64,000 nt of DNA, taken from positions 3,414,001-3,478,000 of the forward strand of contig NZ_JAUTAU010000001.1 in NCBI RefSeq assembly GCF_030818775.1, written 5' to 3'. Numbering within the stretch: the stretch's first letter is position 1; each line of letters opens with the position of its first letter. Shown piece after piece: positions 42,600 to 53,154 of the stretch. The notes under the pieces are model-generated. The model saw only the letters and a program-made list of their open reading frames with translations, did not search any database and was not told the DNA's origin. A program made the translations under genes and the position numbers. The stretch is from Bacillus sp. SORGH_AS_0510 (lineage in GTDB: Bacteria > Bacillota > Bacilli > Bacillales > Cytobacillaceae).

Positions 42600-44127
42600 T
42601 TGTTACTTCACCCGCTTCCTTTCTATTCGATCCAGCCATCAACAATCCAAGCTCTTGTTCATTTGTTTCTTTCGGATTTACGATAGCTACGATTTTCCCC
42701 TCGTATATAACGGCAATACGGTCACTAACATTCATAATCTCATCTAATTCAAAGGAAACAAGCAGGACTGCTTTTCCATTATCACGTTGCTCGATTAAGC
42801 GTTTATGAATGAATTCAATCGCACCAACGTCCAAACCGCGGGTAGGCTGAGCAGCAATCAGCAAGTCAGGGTTGCGATCTACTTCCCGACCAATAATCGC
42901 CTTTTGTTGGTTACCACCGGAAAGCGCCCGAGCTAATGTGTACTCATTTGGTGTGCGAACATCGTATTCACTAATAAGTGTTTTTGCTTTTTTATAAATT
43001 TCCTTAAAGTTAAGAATACCGTTTTTGGAGAATGGTTTTTTATTATACGTCTGTAAAACCATATTTTCTCCGATAGGGAAGTTCAAAACTAAACCGTGCT
43101 TATGTCGGTCCTGTGGAATATGACCAACACCTGATTCAGTAATGTTCCTTGGCGTTTGGTTGATTAATTCTTTTCCGTTTAATTTCACACTTCCGCTATC
43201 AGCCTTACGTAAGCCAGTAATTGCCTCAATAAATTCTGATTGACCGTTTCCGTCAACCCCGGCAATACCCACGATTTCGCCAGCGCGCACAGAGAGATTT
43301 AAACCATTTACAACTGTCACACCCCGAGAGTCTTTAACCGTTAAATCACTCACTTCAAGTACATCTTGTTTAGGATTTGCTTCTTTCTTTTCAGTTTTGA
43401 AGACAACCTCACGTCCAACCATTAAGCTGGCAAGTTCATCAGGGTTTGTCTCACTAACATTAACAGTCCCAATCCCTTTACCTTTACGAATAACAGTACA
43501 ACGATCAGAAACTTCCATAATCTCTTTCAATTTATGAGTAATGAGAATAATAGATTTGCCTTCTTTGATAAGCGTTTTCATAATTTGGATTAGTTCTTTG
43601 ATTTCTTGTGGTGTTAATACAGCTGTCGGTTCATCAAAAATAAGAATTTCTGCACCGCGATAGAGAGTTTTTAAAATTTCTACCCTTTGCTGCATACCTA
43701 CAGAAATATCAGAAATTTTCGCTTGTGGATCAACGGCTAAACCATAGCGTTCTGAGATCTCACGCACTTGTTGTTCGGCCTTTTTAATATCAATTCGACC
43801 ACCCGAAGTAATTTCTCTACCTAAAATAATGTTTTCAGTAACAGTAAACGTATCAACCAACATAAAGTGCTGGTGAACCATTCCGATTCCTAAATCATTA
43901 GCGATATTTGGGTTAGAAATGTTAACAGGTTGTCCTTTTACACGGATTTCACCTTGTTCTGGTTGATATAAACCGAATAGAACATTCATTAAGGTTGATT
44001 TTCCCGCACCATTTTCACCAAGTAATGCGTGAATTTCACCCTGTTTTAATTGAAGAGTTATGTTATCATTCGCAACAAAGCCATTAAACTCTTTACGGAT
44101 GTTAAGCATTTCAATTACATATTCCAT
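42592..44127 (-). CDS. nupO: Nucleoside-type ABC transporter ATP-binding protein (NupO/YufO-like)
   Basis: A 511-residue protein with two fused ATPase domains, as in ribose/nucleoside importers. Domain 1 has Walker A GENGAGKST, a signature-like SVGMQQRVEILKTL and FDEPTAVLTP. Domain 2 has a degenerate Walker A (GVDGNGQSE), ALSGGNQQKAIIGRE and AAQPTRGLDV. Only one canonical ATP site is therefore expected, as is usual for this family. The ATG at 44127 follows GGAGTGA. A 212-base gap with a hairpin separates it from the lipoprotein gene. Confidence 0.92.
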   Translation of the reverse strand: MEYVIEMLNIRKEFNGFVANDNITLQLKQGEIHALLGENGAGKSTLMNVLFGLYQPEQGEIRVKGQPVNISNPNIANDLGIGMVHQHFMLVDTFTVTENIILGREITSGGRIDIKKAEQQVREISERYGLAVDPQAKISDISVGMQQRVEILKTLYRGAEILIFDEPTAVLTPQEIKELIQIMKTLIKEGKSIILITHKLKEIMEVSDRCTVIRKGKGIGTVNVSETNPDELASLMVGREVVFKTEKKEANPKQDVLEVSDLTVKDSRGVTVVNGLNLSVRAGEIVGIAGVDGNGQSEFIEAITGLRKADSGSVKLNGKELINQTPRNITESGVGHIPQDRHKHGLVLNFPIGENMVLQTYNKKPFSKNGILNFKEIYKKAKTLISEYDVRTPNEYTLARALSGGNQQKAIIGREVDRNPDLLIAAQPTRGLDVGAIEFIHKRLIEQRDNGKAVLLVSFELDEIMNVSDRIAVIYEGKIVAIVNPKETNEQELGLLMAGSNRKEAGEVTNV

Positions 44128-44297
44128 CTCTTCTCACTCCCTGTGACATGATAAAGGAAAAATTGACCAGAAGTAGTAAGAGGTCAGACCTTTCCGAATT
44201 TTAAAAAAACAGGGAATTCCTCCCCACTACAAAATCTTAAATGAAAAGTAGAATGTAGCATTCTACACTTCAGTTAAGATTCTTTTCTAAGGTAAAG

Positions 44298-44323
44298 GGC
44301 GGGCTGGGTTTCTCCAACCCGCC
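44298..44323 (-). terminator. Hairpin in the nupN-nupO gap (partial terminator or mRNA stabiliser)
   Basis: GGCGGG-C-TGG pairs with CCA-A-CCCGCC. On the minus strand only CTTTACC follows, not a full U run. It lies 16 bases beyond the lipoprotein stop. Such leaky hairpins typically let the binding protein be made in excess over the membrane components. The rest of the gap (44128-44297) shows nothing else. Confidence 0.55.
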
Positions 44324-44339
44324 TTTTTCCTCACAAAGA

Positions 44340-45428
44340 TTATTTTGCGCTAAAGTTTTTTAATTCATCACGAGTTCCAGGAACTTTTACAGCGCCTGAT
44401 TTGATCTTTTCGATCCAATCTTTAACAGCTGTTTCAATGGCATCTTTATTAGCTGCTTTGCTGTTGATTGGAGCTAAGCCAACACCATCTTCAGCTAAAC
44501 CGTAAAGGATTGATTGTCCGCCAGGGAAGTTGCCATCCATAGCTTTTTTAGATAAGTCTTGTACTGCTACGTCAACACGCTTAAGTGCTGATGTAAGAAC
44601 AACATCTGGACCCATGTCGTTTTGGTCACGGTCTACACCGATTGCCCAAATTTCTTTGCTAGGGTCTTTTGCTTTTCTGTCAGTAGCTTCTTTGAATAGA
44701 CCGTTACCAGTTCCACCAGCTGCGTGGAAGATTACGTCTGCGCCAGAAGAGTACATTTTAGAAGCGATACTTTGACCAAGTTCAGCTTTGTCAAATGCGC
44801 CAGAGTATTGAACATCAACTTTTACTTCTGGTTTTGCAGCCTTAACACCAGCTAAGAAACCAGACTCAAAACGTTCGATAACAGGAATTTCCATACCACC
44901 AATGAAACCAATGTGGTTAGACTTTGTTGTTAGAGCGGCAGCAACACCAGCAAGGAATGCAGCTTCTTGCTCTTTGAAAAGTACGCTAGCAACGTTTGGC
45001 TGTTTAACTTCAGCATCGATGATTGCAAAGTGAGAATCTTTTTGTTGTTTTGCGATTTCTTCAACTGCAGCTTGCATTAAGAAACCAATTCCGTATACTA
45101 AATCGAAATCTTGACGTGCAAGAGTATTTAAGTTTGTAGAGTAGTCTGCATCAGATTTTGATTGAAGGTAATCGAATCCACCCTTACCTTTTTTCATTCC
45201 GTTGTCAGCACCAAATTTTTGAAGACCTTCCCAAGCTGATTGGTTGAATGATTTGTCATCTACACCGCCGACGTCAGTAACCATCGCTACAGAGAATGAT
45301 TTTCCTTTTCCTTCTCCACCCTTAGATGTTTCGTTTTTGCTTGTGTCATCGCTCTTTCCACAAGCTCCTAAAAGTGTTCCAGCAGCAAGAACTAAAGATA
45401 GCGCCATTCCAATTTTACGCTTTTGCAA
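44340..45428 (-). CDS. nupN: BMP-family substrate-binding lipoprotein (NupN/PnrA-like)
   Basis: A 362-residue exported lipoprotein. The signal peptide ([21 protein letters not shown]) ends in lipobox LGAC with C23 as the lipidated residue, followed by a Ser/Lys/Gly-rich spacer. The mature part is a Bmp/PnrA purine-nucleoside receptor ([20 protein letters not shown], then AWEGL...; [34 protein letters not shown]). I start at the TTG at 45428, preceded by GGGGG; the longer frame to 45494 adds a non-signal extension. It lies 81 bases after the GntR regulator. Confidence 0.9.
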   Translation of the reverse strand: MQKRKIGMALSLVLAAGTLLGACGKSDDTSKNETSKGGEGKGKSFSVAMVTDVGGVDDKSFNQSAWEGLQKFGADNGMKKGKGGFDYLQSKSDADYSTNLNTLARQDFDLVYGIGFLMQAAVEEIAKQQKDSHFAIIDAEVKQPNVASVLFKEQEAAFLAGVAAALTTKSNHIGFIGGMEIPVIERFESGFLAGVKAAKPEVKVDVQYSGAFDKAELGQSIASKMYSSGADVIFHAAGGTGNGLFKEATDRKAKDPSKEIWAIGVDRDQNDMGPDVVLTSALKRVDVAVQDLSKKAMDGNFPGGQSILYGLAEDGVGLAPINSKAANKDAIETAVKDWIEKIKSGAVKVPGTRDELKNFSAK

Positions 45429-45509
45429 GGTATTGTACCCCCTATGATATGTTTGATATAGTAGAAATTTTCGCAGAACTGATTCCGTTTTCACAAAGCA
45501 TTAAAAAAA

Positions 45510-46232
45510 TTAAATTCTTTTCCTTAATACATGAAAACTAAACTTGTCTGCTTTAAAATAGTTTACCGAATACAAGACGGGTTCATCCATTTCATCGAAA
45601 TGCATTTGTTTCAGAACCAACAAAGCAGTTTCAGGATCACATTCTAAAATTGGGGAAATTTTCTCATGATAGCCGATCGGCTCGATTTGAGCGACCGCGT
45701 ATGTAATTCTTCGATTTGCCTCTTCATCTAAGATGCGGAAGAATCCTTCTTCGTATGAAAAAGTTTTAGGCAAAATCTTTTCGGGAACCTTGTCAATACA
45801 GTAGACGACCGGTTCACCATTTGCGGTTCTAACACGCTCCATCACGAAAATCTCCTCACTTGTAGAACATGAGAAACGGCGAATATCCTCTTCGGTAGGC
45901 CCCTGTGTTGATGAACTTAAGAAAATAGTTCCTGGTTTCATACCTGCTTGTTTAATCATGTCAGTGACACTATTAAGTTGTTCAATCCCTGAAGTAAACA
46001 ATGGCTTTGCGTTAACAAAAGTACCAACACCATGGCGCCTAATGATAACGTTTTCTTCTTCAAGAATGCGCAATGCTTCCCGTAGCGTTGCCCTGCTTAC
46101 ACCAAGCTGTTTAGCAAGATCGAATTCGGAAGGTAATTTTTCTTTTTCTTTATAAACTCCATTTTCAATATCCTGCTTTAACCGATCGATTACTTGTAAA
46201 TATAAATGCCGGTTATCTGACTTAATTGACAT
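45510..46232 (-). CDS. ymfC: GntR/HutC-family regulator (YmfC-like)
   Basis: A 240-residue regulator. The N-terminal GntR winged helix ([20 protein letters not shown], then [17 protein letters not shown]) is followed by a UTRA ligand-binding domain ([20 protein letters not shown], and a C-terminal [20 protein letters not shown]). In this position it most likely senses a transported nucleoside-type ligand and controls the downstream nup genes. A perfect palindrome upstream is its probable operator. The ATG follows GGAGGAAA. In B. subtilis ymfC also lies next to spoIIIE. Confidence 0.9.
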   Translation of the reverse strand: MSIKSDNRHLYLQVIDRLKQDIENGVYKEKEKLPSEFDLAKQLGVSRATLREALRILEEENVIIRRHGVGTFVNAKPLFTSGIEQLNSVTDMIKQAGMKPGTIFLSSSTQGPTEEDIRRFSCSTSEEIFVMERVRTANGEPVVYCIDKVPEKILPKTFSYEEGFFRILDEEANRRITYAVAQIEPIGYHEKISPILECDPETALLVLKQMHFDEMDEPVLYSVNYFKADKFSFHVLRKRI

Positions 46233-46261
46233 GCTGTTTCCTCCAGGCGATTTCCTAAGAC

Positions 46262-46275
46262 ATCAGACATCTGAT
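46262..46275. promoter_or_regulatory. Probable GntR-regulator operator
   Basis: The 14-base perfect palindrome ATCAGACATCTGAT lies 30 bases before the regulator start, downstream of a TATAAT-like element on the minus strand. No second copy was found near nupN or nupO, which suggests that the operon is controlled from this single site. Confidence 0.6.
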
Positions 46276-46529
46276 ATCATTCCTACTAACCGAGATTATA
46301 GTAACATTTTTTTAGTGATAAATAAATAGGTATTCAAAATTTTGTCGAAAAAAGGTGCATTCTTCAAAAATGTCTTAAAGTTGTTGATATTCTTGCAGTG
46401 AAATCTGCTATAATATAATCTTTCTATTAAAATTATAGGTATTTCAGGGTAGAAATGTAGGTCTTTTTCATTACCTTTTTTAAGCGCGCACTTAATACTA
46501 TAGTATGGTGTCTATGTAAATTTAGTATA

Positions 46530-46554
46530 AAAAAAGAGCCAATGGCTCTTTTTT
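46530..46554. terminator. Terminator after spoIIIE (usable in both directions)
   Basis: AAAAAAGAGCC-A-A-T-GGCTCTTTTTT is a near-perfect hairpin with runs of A and T on both sides, five bases beyond the spoIIIE stop. The 326-base gap 46233-46558 also contains the GntR operator and a possible plus-strand promoter around 46384-46419. Confidence 0.85.
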
Positions 46555-46558
46555 ATTT

Positions 46559-48913
46559 TTATGAACTTTGTTCTTCTTTAGGCTTTGTCTGTAAGACTGC
46601 ACGAGGCTTACTTCCTTCGTATGGTCCGACTACTCCGCGTGCTTCCATTTCATCAATAAGGCGTGCCGCTCTAGTATAACCAATTCGGAAACGACGTTGA
46701 AGCATGGAAACTGACGCTGTTTGCATTTCAATGATTAATTCCACTGCCTCATCATATAAATCATCCTCGACTGCTCCTGTTACTTCTGGGATATCGTCTG
46801 GGATCATTTCTTCTTGATATTGTGCTTTTTGCTGTGAAATAACGAATTCAACTGTATCCTCTACTTCCTGATCTGAAAGGAAAGCGCCTTGTACGCGGAC
46901 AGGTTTTGACGCTCCAACAGGCAGGAATAACATATCTCCACGTCCGAGAAGTTTTTCCGCTCCCCCCATATCCAAAATCGTTCTTGAATCCGTTGCACTA
47001 GAAACAGCGAAGGCAATTCTCGATGGGATATTTGCTTTGATGACCCCAGTAATGACATCAACCGATGGCCTTTGAGTAGCAATAATTAAATGTATCCCTG
47101 CAGCACGCGCCATTTGTGCCAATCTTGTAATTGAATCCTCTACATCGGATGAAGCAACCATCATTAAATCAGCTAACTCATCTACAATGACAACAATGTA
47201 CGGTAATAACGGCTGTTTATCATTTTCTTCCTGATTATGCCGTTTAACATGGTCGTTATACCCCTCTATATTACGTGTTCCTGTGTAGGAAAATAATTCG
47301 TAACGTCTTTCCATTTCACTTACTACTTTTTTCAATGCTTGCGATGCTTTTTTGGCATCGGTAACAACTGGAGCAAGTAAATGAGGAATCCCGTTATACA
47401 CATTTAATTCAACCATTTTGGGATCGATCATCATTAACTTTACCTCATGGGGCTTGGCCCTCATCAGGATACTGGTTATGATGCCGTTAATACAAACACT
47501 TTTACCACTGCCAGTAGCACCAGCAACGAGAAGATGGGGCATCTTATTTAATTCTGCGAGCACTGCTTCACCTGTTATATCCCTTCCAAGCCCAATAAGC
47601 AGTTTGGCATCTGGCTTGTCATTCTGAGTTGCTTCTAACACTTCTCGAAGTGAAACCATTGCAACCTCTGAATTTGGAACTTCAATACCGATAGCAGATT
47701 TACCGGGAATTGGTGCTTCAATCCGAATATCTTTGGCAGCTAGTGCCAATGCCAGGTCATCACTTAAGCTGACAATTTTACTAACTTTTACGCCCACATC
47801 CGGATGGACCTCATATTTAGTAACAGCTGGACCTAAGTGAACTTGTGTGACCCTTGCCTTTACCCCAAAGCTTTGAAACGTCCGCTCTAGCTTGGCAGCA
47901 TTGGCGTGTATGAGTTCATATTCGCCACTTTGGTCTGTTTTCCTTGGAAGCTTTAGCAGTCTAAGAGGAGGTAATTCGTATGCTACATTTTCTACTTCAG
48001 TAAATGTGATAGGAGGTGCTTGATCCTCCTCCTCCTCTTCTGAGTGCTCTTTTTTATCCTTAGGTTGTTCTTTTTTAGTTTGATTCTGCGTGTTAAGGGC
48101 TTCATCTACATAAGCTCTATCCGCGAAGCTCGATATAATCGGCTCTGGAATAATGTTTTCTTCATGTGCAGACTGTTGTTGAACGTTGATAACAGGTGCG
48201 CTTTCCTGTTCCCTATTTTCCTTTTGTTTTGCTTTTTGTTCTTTCTTCTCCGTTTTCCGAACTTCTTGATTTTGCTTCCATTCCGACATATCTGTTTTGA
48301 AGGCTTCCCACTGACCTTTAGAGAAGTCGAATAAAGTCAACATAACCTTCCCAATGAAATCGCCAAAAGATTTCCCTGTGAGTAAAATGAAGCCAATGAT
48401 AATAAAAATAAAGGCAATAATCTTAGTACCTGTTTCTGCGAATAAGTAATGAAATAGTGCAAATAAAATAGCCCCTAGGATTCCACCGCCAAGGTCGGTT
48501 GTACTTGTTTCTCCTTGAAGTTCCATCATGAACAATTCCCATGTGTTGCTGATAACACTTGGATCTTTAAACTTTCCATCATTTGTAAGCAAGTGAAACA
48601 GTGTAACATGACTTAAGAGCAGAATAGCAGAAACAATAAAATAGCTTCCTACTAATTTAATATGGAAGATAAAAGGGATTTCTCGTTTCCACATTAGATA
48701 AATACTCAATACTACTAGAGCAATTAACCCTAGCATATACCATTCACCCATCCAAAATCTAAAGAAGAGGACAGTTGCTCTTCCTACTGCCCCAAGTTTA
48801 GCAATGGAGATAATCGCTATGGCTAATATAGCAAGTGCAGTTAATTCATATTGAACTGTTCGTTTTAAGTGGTTGTCTCTCTTTTTTGGTTGTCTTCTCT
48901 TTTTTTTGGCCAT
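46559..48913 (-). CDS. spoIIIE: DNA translocase SpoIIIE (FtsK family)
   Basis: SpoIIIE pumps the chromosome into the forespore through the closing septum. The 784-residue protein has a basic N terminus, four or five membrane helices within the first 180 residues, and a low-complexity Lys/Glu/Gln linker (about 210-300). The RecA-like motor has Walker [10 protein letters not shown] near 462-470 and the Walker B region [18 protein letters not shown]-terminal gamma winged helix ([20 protein letters not shown]) reads orienting sequences. ATG 48913 follows AAGGTGA. Confidence 0.97.
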   Translation of the reverse strand: MAKKKRRQPKKRDNHLKRTVQYELTALAILAIAIISIAKLGAVGRATVLFFRFWMGEWYMLGLIALVVLSIYLMWKREIPFIFHIKLVGSYFIVSAILLLSHVTLFHLLTNDGKFKDPSVISNTWELFMMELQGETSTTDLGGGILGAILFALFHYLFAETGTKIIAFIFIIIGFILLTGKSFGDFIGKVMLTLFDFSKGQWEAFKTDMSEWKQNQEVRKTEKKEQKAKQKENREQESAPVINVQQQSAHEENIIPEPIISSFADRAYVDEALNTQNQTKKEQPKDKKEHSEEEEEDQAPPITFTEVENVAYELPPLRLLKLPRKTDQSGEYELIHANAAKLERTFQSFGVKARVTQVHLGPAVTKYEVHPDVGVKVSKIVSLSDDLALALAAKDIRIEAPIPGKSAIGIEVPNSEVAMVSLREVLEATQNDKPDAKLLIGLGRDITGEAVLAELNKMPHLLVAGATGSGKSVCINGIITSILMRAKPHEVKLMMIDPKMVELNVYNGIPHLLAPVVTDAKKASQALKKVVSEMERRYELFSYTGTRNIEGYNDHVKRHNQEENDKQPLLPYIVVIVDELADLMMVASSDVEDSITRLAQMARAAGIHLIIATQRPSVDVITGVIKANIPSRIAFAVSSATDSRTILDMGGAEKLLGRGDMLFLPVGASKPVRVQGAFLSDQEVEDTVEFVISQQKAQYQEEMIPDDIPEVTGAVEDDLYDEAVELIIEMQTASVSMLQRRFRIGYTRAARLIDEMEARGVVGPYEGSKPRAVLQTKPKEEQSS

Positions 48914-49059
48914 CTAATCACCTTATACGTTAGTTATGGTATATTATTTCACTATATTACAATAAGCTAATATGTATAACTTAATAAATAGTAGGAAAAA
49001 GGAAGAAAGCAGCCGGATTGGCTGCTCTTTTCTTTGTATCCTGATTATACCATAATCTA

Positions 49060-49299
49060 CTACTGTAATGCGGACAATCCTTCCTGGACACTAAAAGAAA
49101 TTTTAGCTCCAGGACAAACTCGATCATCAAGAAAGTGTTGTGGATCACTACTAAGAATACGAACAACCTGTACGTTATTCGGATCCATTTGTTCTACCAA
49201 TAGCGGAATGCCCTGATAGGTAATCATTTTTTGTTGTTGATTTGATTCTTGATCAGAAGGGAAAATTAATTCATGAGGCATCATCGTATATAAGATCAT
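49060..49299 (-). CDS. ylzJ: YlzJ-like small protein
   Basis: A 79-residue protein ([19 protein letters not shown]...) of the YlzJ-like family found after tepA in Bacillaceae. It is slightly longer than the B. subtilis homologue. Its ATG overlaps the tepA stop by four bases (ATGA), so it is translated with tepA. The function is unknown. It has no membrane segment. Confidence 0.88.
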   Translation of the reverse strand: MILYTMMPHELIFPSDQESNQQQKMITYQGIPLLVEQMDPNNVQVVRILSSDPQHFLDDRVCPGAKISFSVQEGLSALQ

Positions 49300-50051
49300 T
49301 GAATCAACCCCTCATTATTGTCCTTTCTAAGGTCGATCATTTCGTTTAGCTTCTTCATCGCAGGTCCCAATCCACCCACTTCGTCAATTAATCCAGATTT
49401 AACAGCATCTGCACCGATTACATTTGTTCCAATATCTCTCGTTAAATTACCTTTAGCAAACATTAAATCTTTAAAGGTATCTTCGGTAATTTTGGAATGC
49501 TTCGTAACAAAATTCACTACCCGCTCCTGCATCTTATCTAAGTATTCAAATGTAGCTGGCACCCCAATGACGAGTCCAGTTAAACGAATCGGGTGGATCG
49601 TCATCGTAGCCGTTTCTGCAATAAATGAATAATCACATGAAACTGCAATAGGAACACCGATTGAATGACCGCCACCTAATACAATAGAAACAGTCGGTTT
49701 CGATATGGAGGCAATCATTTCAGAAATGGCCAGTCCTGCTTCAACATCTCCTCCAACTGTATTTAATATAATGAGGACCCCCTCAATTTTGGGATTTTGC
49801 TCAATTGCTACAAGTTGCGGTAATAGATGCTCATATTTCGTTGTTTTATTTTGAGGTGGAAGTGCCATATGGCCCTCAATTTGCCCAATAATGGTTAAAC
49901 AATGAATTCTTGAATCTGCAGAAAGCTGAGGCACATTCGTTTGCCCCAGTTGTTGAATTTTTTCTATTAATCCTGATGCAGGCTTTTCCTCTTTTTGAGG
50001 CTCCCCGCCTTCTTGATTATCAGTATCATTTTTTTGTATGTCGTTATTCAT
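49296..50051 (-). CDS. tepA: TepA, ClpP-like translocation-enhancing serine protease
   Basis: A 251-residue ClpP-fold protein without a signal peptide. The catalytic serine lies in [16 protein letters not shown] and the histidine in [11 protein letters not shown], within the crotonase-like core ([20 protein letters not shown]). The N terminus is a charged low-complexity stretch ([18 protein letters not shown]). TepA was described in B. subtilis as enhancing protein export and degrading some spore proteins. The ATG follows GGGAGT. It is followed at once by ylzJ and preceded by rnjB's terminator. Confidence 0.93.
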   Translation of the reverse strand: MNNDIQKNDTDNQEGGEPQKEEKPASGLIEKIQQLGQTNVPQLSADSRIHCLTIIGQIEGHMALPPQNKTTKYEHLLPQLVAIEQNPKIEGVLIILNTVGGDVEAGLAISEMIASISKPTVSIVLGGGHSIGVPIAVSCDYSFIAETATMTIHPIRLTGLVIGVPATFEYLDKMQERVVNFVTKHSKITEDTFKDLMFAKGNLTRDIGTNVIGADAVKSGLIDEVGGLGPAMKKLNEMIDLRKDNNEGLIQ

Positions 50052-50123
50052 CCTATTACTCCCTTCAAAGCATGATATTTGTTAGTATGAACCTATCATT
50101 TATTTTCATTCTACCAACCATAG

Positions 50124-50154
50124 AAAAAAGGTACTGGAGCAAGTCCAGTACCTT
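50124..50154 (-). terminator. Terminator after rnjB
   Basis: AAGGTACTGGA (50128-50138) pairs perfectly with TCCAGTACCTT (50144-50154) around a five-base loop. On the minus strand TTTTC follows. Confidence 0.85.
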
Positions 50155-50160
50155 CATAAT

Positions 50161-51828
50161 TTATACTTCCATAATAATCGGAAGAATCATTGGTCTTCTT
50201 TTTGTTTTTTCAAATAAATATCGATTTAAGTCATCGCGAATTTCTTGTTTTAAGCTAGACCATTCGAATGTTCCTTTTGCGATATTACGTTCTACAATGT
50301 CTCGCACAAGTTTCGTGGAATCATCCATTAATTTTTCAGATTCCCTTACGTAGACAAATCCTCTTGAAATAATTTCAGGACCTGCAGCAATCTTTTTATC
50401 TTGTTTCGTTAATGTTACGACAACAATGAGAATTCCATCTTGTGATAGGAGCTTACGATCCCGCAAGACAATATTACCTACATCTCCCACACCAATACCA
50501 TCAATAAGAACATTCCCCGAAGGAACTTTACCGGCTAATGCGAGTTTACCATCTTTCCATTCCATCACATCTCCACGTTCTGGAATGACAATCTGTTCAT
50601 CCGTAAGTCCACATTCAAGACCTATCTTGCGATGTGCTTTTAACATCCGATATTCACCATGGACTGGAACGAAGAATTTTGGTTGCATTAAATTAATCAT
50701 AAATTTTAATTCTTCCTGACTTCCATGACTTGAAACATGGATCGCCCGCTTACCGGAAATGACGTTCGCACCTGCTCTAAATAACATATCCACAGTTTTA
50801 AATAGGAAAACTTCGCTGCCTCGTAAAGGCGAAGCGGCAATTAAAACAGTATCCCCTGACTGAATATTCAGTTGTTTGTGTGTTTGCTTTGCCATCTTTT
50901 GCAGGGCTTCAATAGGTTCACCTTGACTACCAGTAGCCAGCACAACCACTTCCCGATCCTGATAATTCTTAAGTTCACTAATTGGAATAATTAAGTCTTC
51001 ATCTACTTCTAAATAACCTAAATCAAGTGCAATATGATATATACGCTCTAAACTTTTTCCTACAACAGCTACCTTACGTCCATGATCCTTCGCCACATCA
51101 AAGATATGTTGGATCCGGTTAATATCTGAAGCAAAGCATGCGGCAATGATTCGTCCTTGTGCGTTATAAAAGGCATTCGACAATTCACGTTCTACAATCG
51201 CTTCCGAGGTAGTATATCCTGGCTTTTCAGCTTCAGTACTATCAGAAAGTAAACAAAGTACCCCTTGGTCTCCTATTGCTGCCATTTTACCTATTTCGGC
51301 TTTATATAGCTTTGTTGCTGCTTGGTCAAATTTAAAGTCACCAGTATAAACAATTATTCCTTCAGAAGTATGTATGCAAACTCCAACTGAATCAGGGATA
51401 CTATGATTTGTCCTAAAGAAGCTAACATTTACTGTATCAAGTTCAACAACGGTAGTTGAATCTACTTCAATAAAGTTAGCTTTCCCATAAAACTCCTGTT
51501 CTTTGAGCTTTGCAGCCGCAAGTGCTAGAGTTAATTTTGTTCCATAAACTGGTACATTTACTTGTCTTAAAACATACGAAAGTGCACCGATATGATCTTC
51601 ATGTCCATGTGTTAAAAAGATGGCTTTTACACGTTCCTTATTATCTCTTAAATAGGTCATATCAGGGATTACCATATCAATGCCTAACATTTCTTCCTCG
51701 GGGAACATTAAGCCGGCATCAACAACGAATATGTCCCCGTCAACCTCAACCAGGTACATATTTTTTCCGATTTCTCCTACGCCACCAAGCGCAATTAACT
51801 TAATGGCTTTATTTTTTTTCTTTATCAA
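50161..51828 (-). CDS. rnjB: Ribonuclease J2
   Basis: A 555-residue metallo-beta-lactamase/beta-CASP ribonuclease. The metal motif is FLTHGHEDHIGAL; then YTGDFKFDQ, SDSTEAEKPGYT and the beta-CASP HVSSHGSQEELK; the C-terminal domain follows. RNase J2 partners RNase J1 in 5'-3' exonucleolytic and endonucleolytic mRNA turnover. Position between tepA and dapA identifies it as the J2 copy (B. subtilis ymfA). The start is TTG at 51828 with AGGAGGA upstream. Confidence 0.95.
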   Translation of the reverse strand: MIKKKNKAIKLIALGGVGEIGKNMYLVEVDGDIFVVDAGLMFPEEEMLGIDMVIPDMTYLRDNKERVKAIFLTHGHEDHIGALSYVLRQVNVPVYGTKLTLALAAAKLKEQEFYGKANFIEVDSTTVVELDTVNVSFFRTNHSIPDSVGVCIHTSEGIIVYTGDFKFDQAATKLYKAEIGKMAAIGDQGVLCLLSDSTEAEKPGYTTSEAIVERELSNAFYNAQGRIIAACFASDINRIQHIFDVAKDHGRKVAVVGKSLERIYHIALDLGYLEVDEDLIIPISELKNYQDREVVVLATGSQGEPIEALQKMAKQTHKQLNIQSGDTVLIAASPLRGSEVFLFKTVDMLFRAGANVISGKRAIHVSSHGSQEELKFMINLMQPKFFVPVHGEYRMLKAHRKIGLECGLTDEQIVIPERGDVMEWKDGKLALAGKVPSGNVLIDGIGVGDVGNIVLRDRKLLSQDGILIVVVTLTKQDKKIAAGPEIISRGFVYVRESEKLMDDSTKLVRDIVERNIAKGTFEWSSLKQEIRDDLNRYLFEKTKRRPMILPIIMEV

Positions 51829-51956
51829 GTTTGAATCCTCCTATGCTGAAAAACAATTTAATTTCTAGAACTTTTTTGTACCGTCCGAAATCAGTTAACA
51901 TTATTATACTTGAAAAAAGAAAATGTTTACAACCTTAAAAAAGCGGTTTCAACGGA

Positions 51957-52149
51957 AAAGCGCAAGCGTCTTGGTCAGCCCCGACAGGCAAATGTTCTTC
52001 GGCAAGAAAAGTCCGCCTTTTGACTTTTCTTGCCGAAGGTTATTTGACCCGAGCTGTAACAATCATCGCTTTATCAAGCCATGATTGTTACAAGATACTC
52101 ATGGTAGCTTATTCAGGGTGAAAACTGGTTAGGCGCTGGAGCTGGACAA
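51957..52149. repeat. Hairpin-rich intergenic element (Bacillaceae-type GCGCAAGCG...GGCGCTGGAGCTGGACA repeat)
   Basis: In the 381-base gap between rnjB and dapA, a block begins AAAAGCGCAAGCG and ends GGCGCTGGAGCTGGACA. These ends resemble a non-coding repeat I associate with Bacillaceae genomes. Inside are two perfect stems: a 17-bp stem (51998-52014 with 52023-52039) and a 12-bp stem (52056-52067 with 52082-52093). No coding frame is supported. It may be a mobile-element-like repeat or a structured RNA. Confidence 0.65.
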
Positions 52150-52172
52150 TTCTCGAAGTCCTAGAAAGTGCA

Positions 52173-52203
52173 AAAAGACTGACCCTTTCAGGCCAGTCTT
52201 TTG
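52173..52203 (-). terminator. Terminator after dapA
   Basis: AAAAGACTG-A-CC pairs with GG-C-CAGTCTTTT. On the minus strand a U run and CTTTTTG follow, seven bases beyond the dapA stop. It ends the dpa-asd-dapG-dapA cluster. Confidence 0.8.
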
Positions 52204-52209
52204 GAAAAA

Positions 52210-53082
52210 CTATTTTTTATTCAGTATAGAAATTAATGTTGCACGCTCTTGTTCAGTAAGTCCTACAAGCGGCAGTCTTACTGAGCCTACATCCAATCCA
52301 GCTAATTGTAATGCTGTTTTTACTGGTGCAGGACTTGGAGCAGCAAATAGTCCCTGCATGATTGGAAGAAGTTGTTGATGTAATAACGCAGCTTTCTTGT
52401 TATCTCCATCAAAAAACGCCTTAACCATTTCCTGCATTTCATTTCCAACCACATGAGATGCTACAGAAACTACTCCGGCACCGCCTATAGAAAGGACTGG
52501 TAAGGTTAAGCCATCATCCCCACTATATAGTAAGAATTCATCATCAGTATTAGCAATAATTTGAGTCATTGCATTTAAATCTCCACTTGCCTCTTTCACT
52601 GCAACGATATTGGAAATCTTAGATAGACGAATGACCGTTTCAGGGAGAATACTGACAACAGTCCTTCCTGGAACGTTGTACAGCATTACAGGAAGGGAGG
52701 TGGCTTCTGCGACTGCTTTATAGTGCTGATACAACCCTTCCTGGTTTGGTTTATTGTAATATGGAGCGACCACCAACACGGCATCTACACCCAGCTGTTC
52801 TGCTTTTTTTGTTAATTCAATAGATGCATACGTATCGTTGCTTCCTGTTCCAGCTATAACAGGAACTCTTTTATTAACAACCTTTACCACATGATCAAAT
52901 AACGCAAGCTTTTCTTCTTTTGTTAATGTTGGTGATTCGCCTGTCGTACCAGCGATGACAAGTGAATCTGTGCCATTGTCGATGAGGTAATTAACTAATT
53001 GTGTCGTTTTAGCAAAGTCAATATGCCCTTTTTTATCAAAAGGGGTTACCATTGCTGTAGACACACTACCAAAATGAATCAT
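52210..53082 (-). CDS. dapA: 4-hydroxy-tetrahydrodipicolinate synthase
   Basis: A 290-residue TIM-barrel enzyme condensing pyruvate with aspartate semialdehyde, the branch-point step to diaminopimelate, lysine and dipicolinate. Visible are VIAGTTGESPTLTKEEK, YNVPGRT, and the Schiff-base lysine in VAVKEASGD near residue 164. The ATG at 53082 follows GGAGTAG and gives exactly the B. subtilis length; the upstream ATG at 53109 is unsupported. It is the last gene after dapG, feeding dpaAB in the mother cell. Confidence 0.96.
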   Translation of the reverse strand: MIHFGSVSTAMVTPFDKKGHIDFAKTTQLVNYLIDNGTDSLVIAGTTGESPTLTKEEKLALFDHVVKVVNKRVPVIAGTGSNDTYASIELTKKAEQLGVDAVLVVAPYYNKPNQEGLYQHYKAVAEATSLPVMLYNVPGRTVVSILPETVIRLSKISNIVAVKEASGDLNAMTQIIANTDDEFLLYSGDDGLTLPVLSIGGAGVVSVASHVVGNEMQEMVKAFFDGDNKKAALLHQQLLPIMQGLFAAPSPAPVKTALQLAGLDVGSVRLPLVGLTEQERATLISILNKK

Positions 53083-53154
53083 TTTACTACTCCTTTCAAA
53101 ACAAGCCACAAATGAAAACCAGTGGTGTATATCCTACAAGCTGATTGAATGCTT

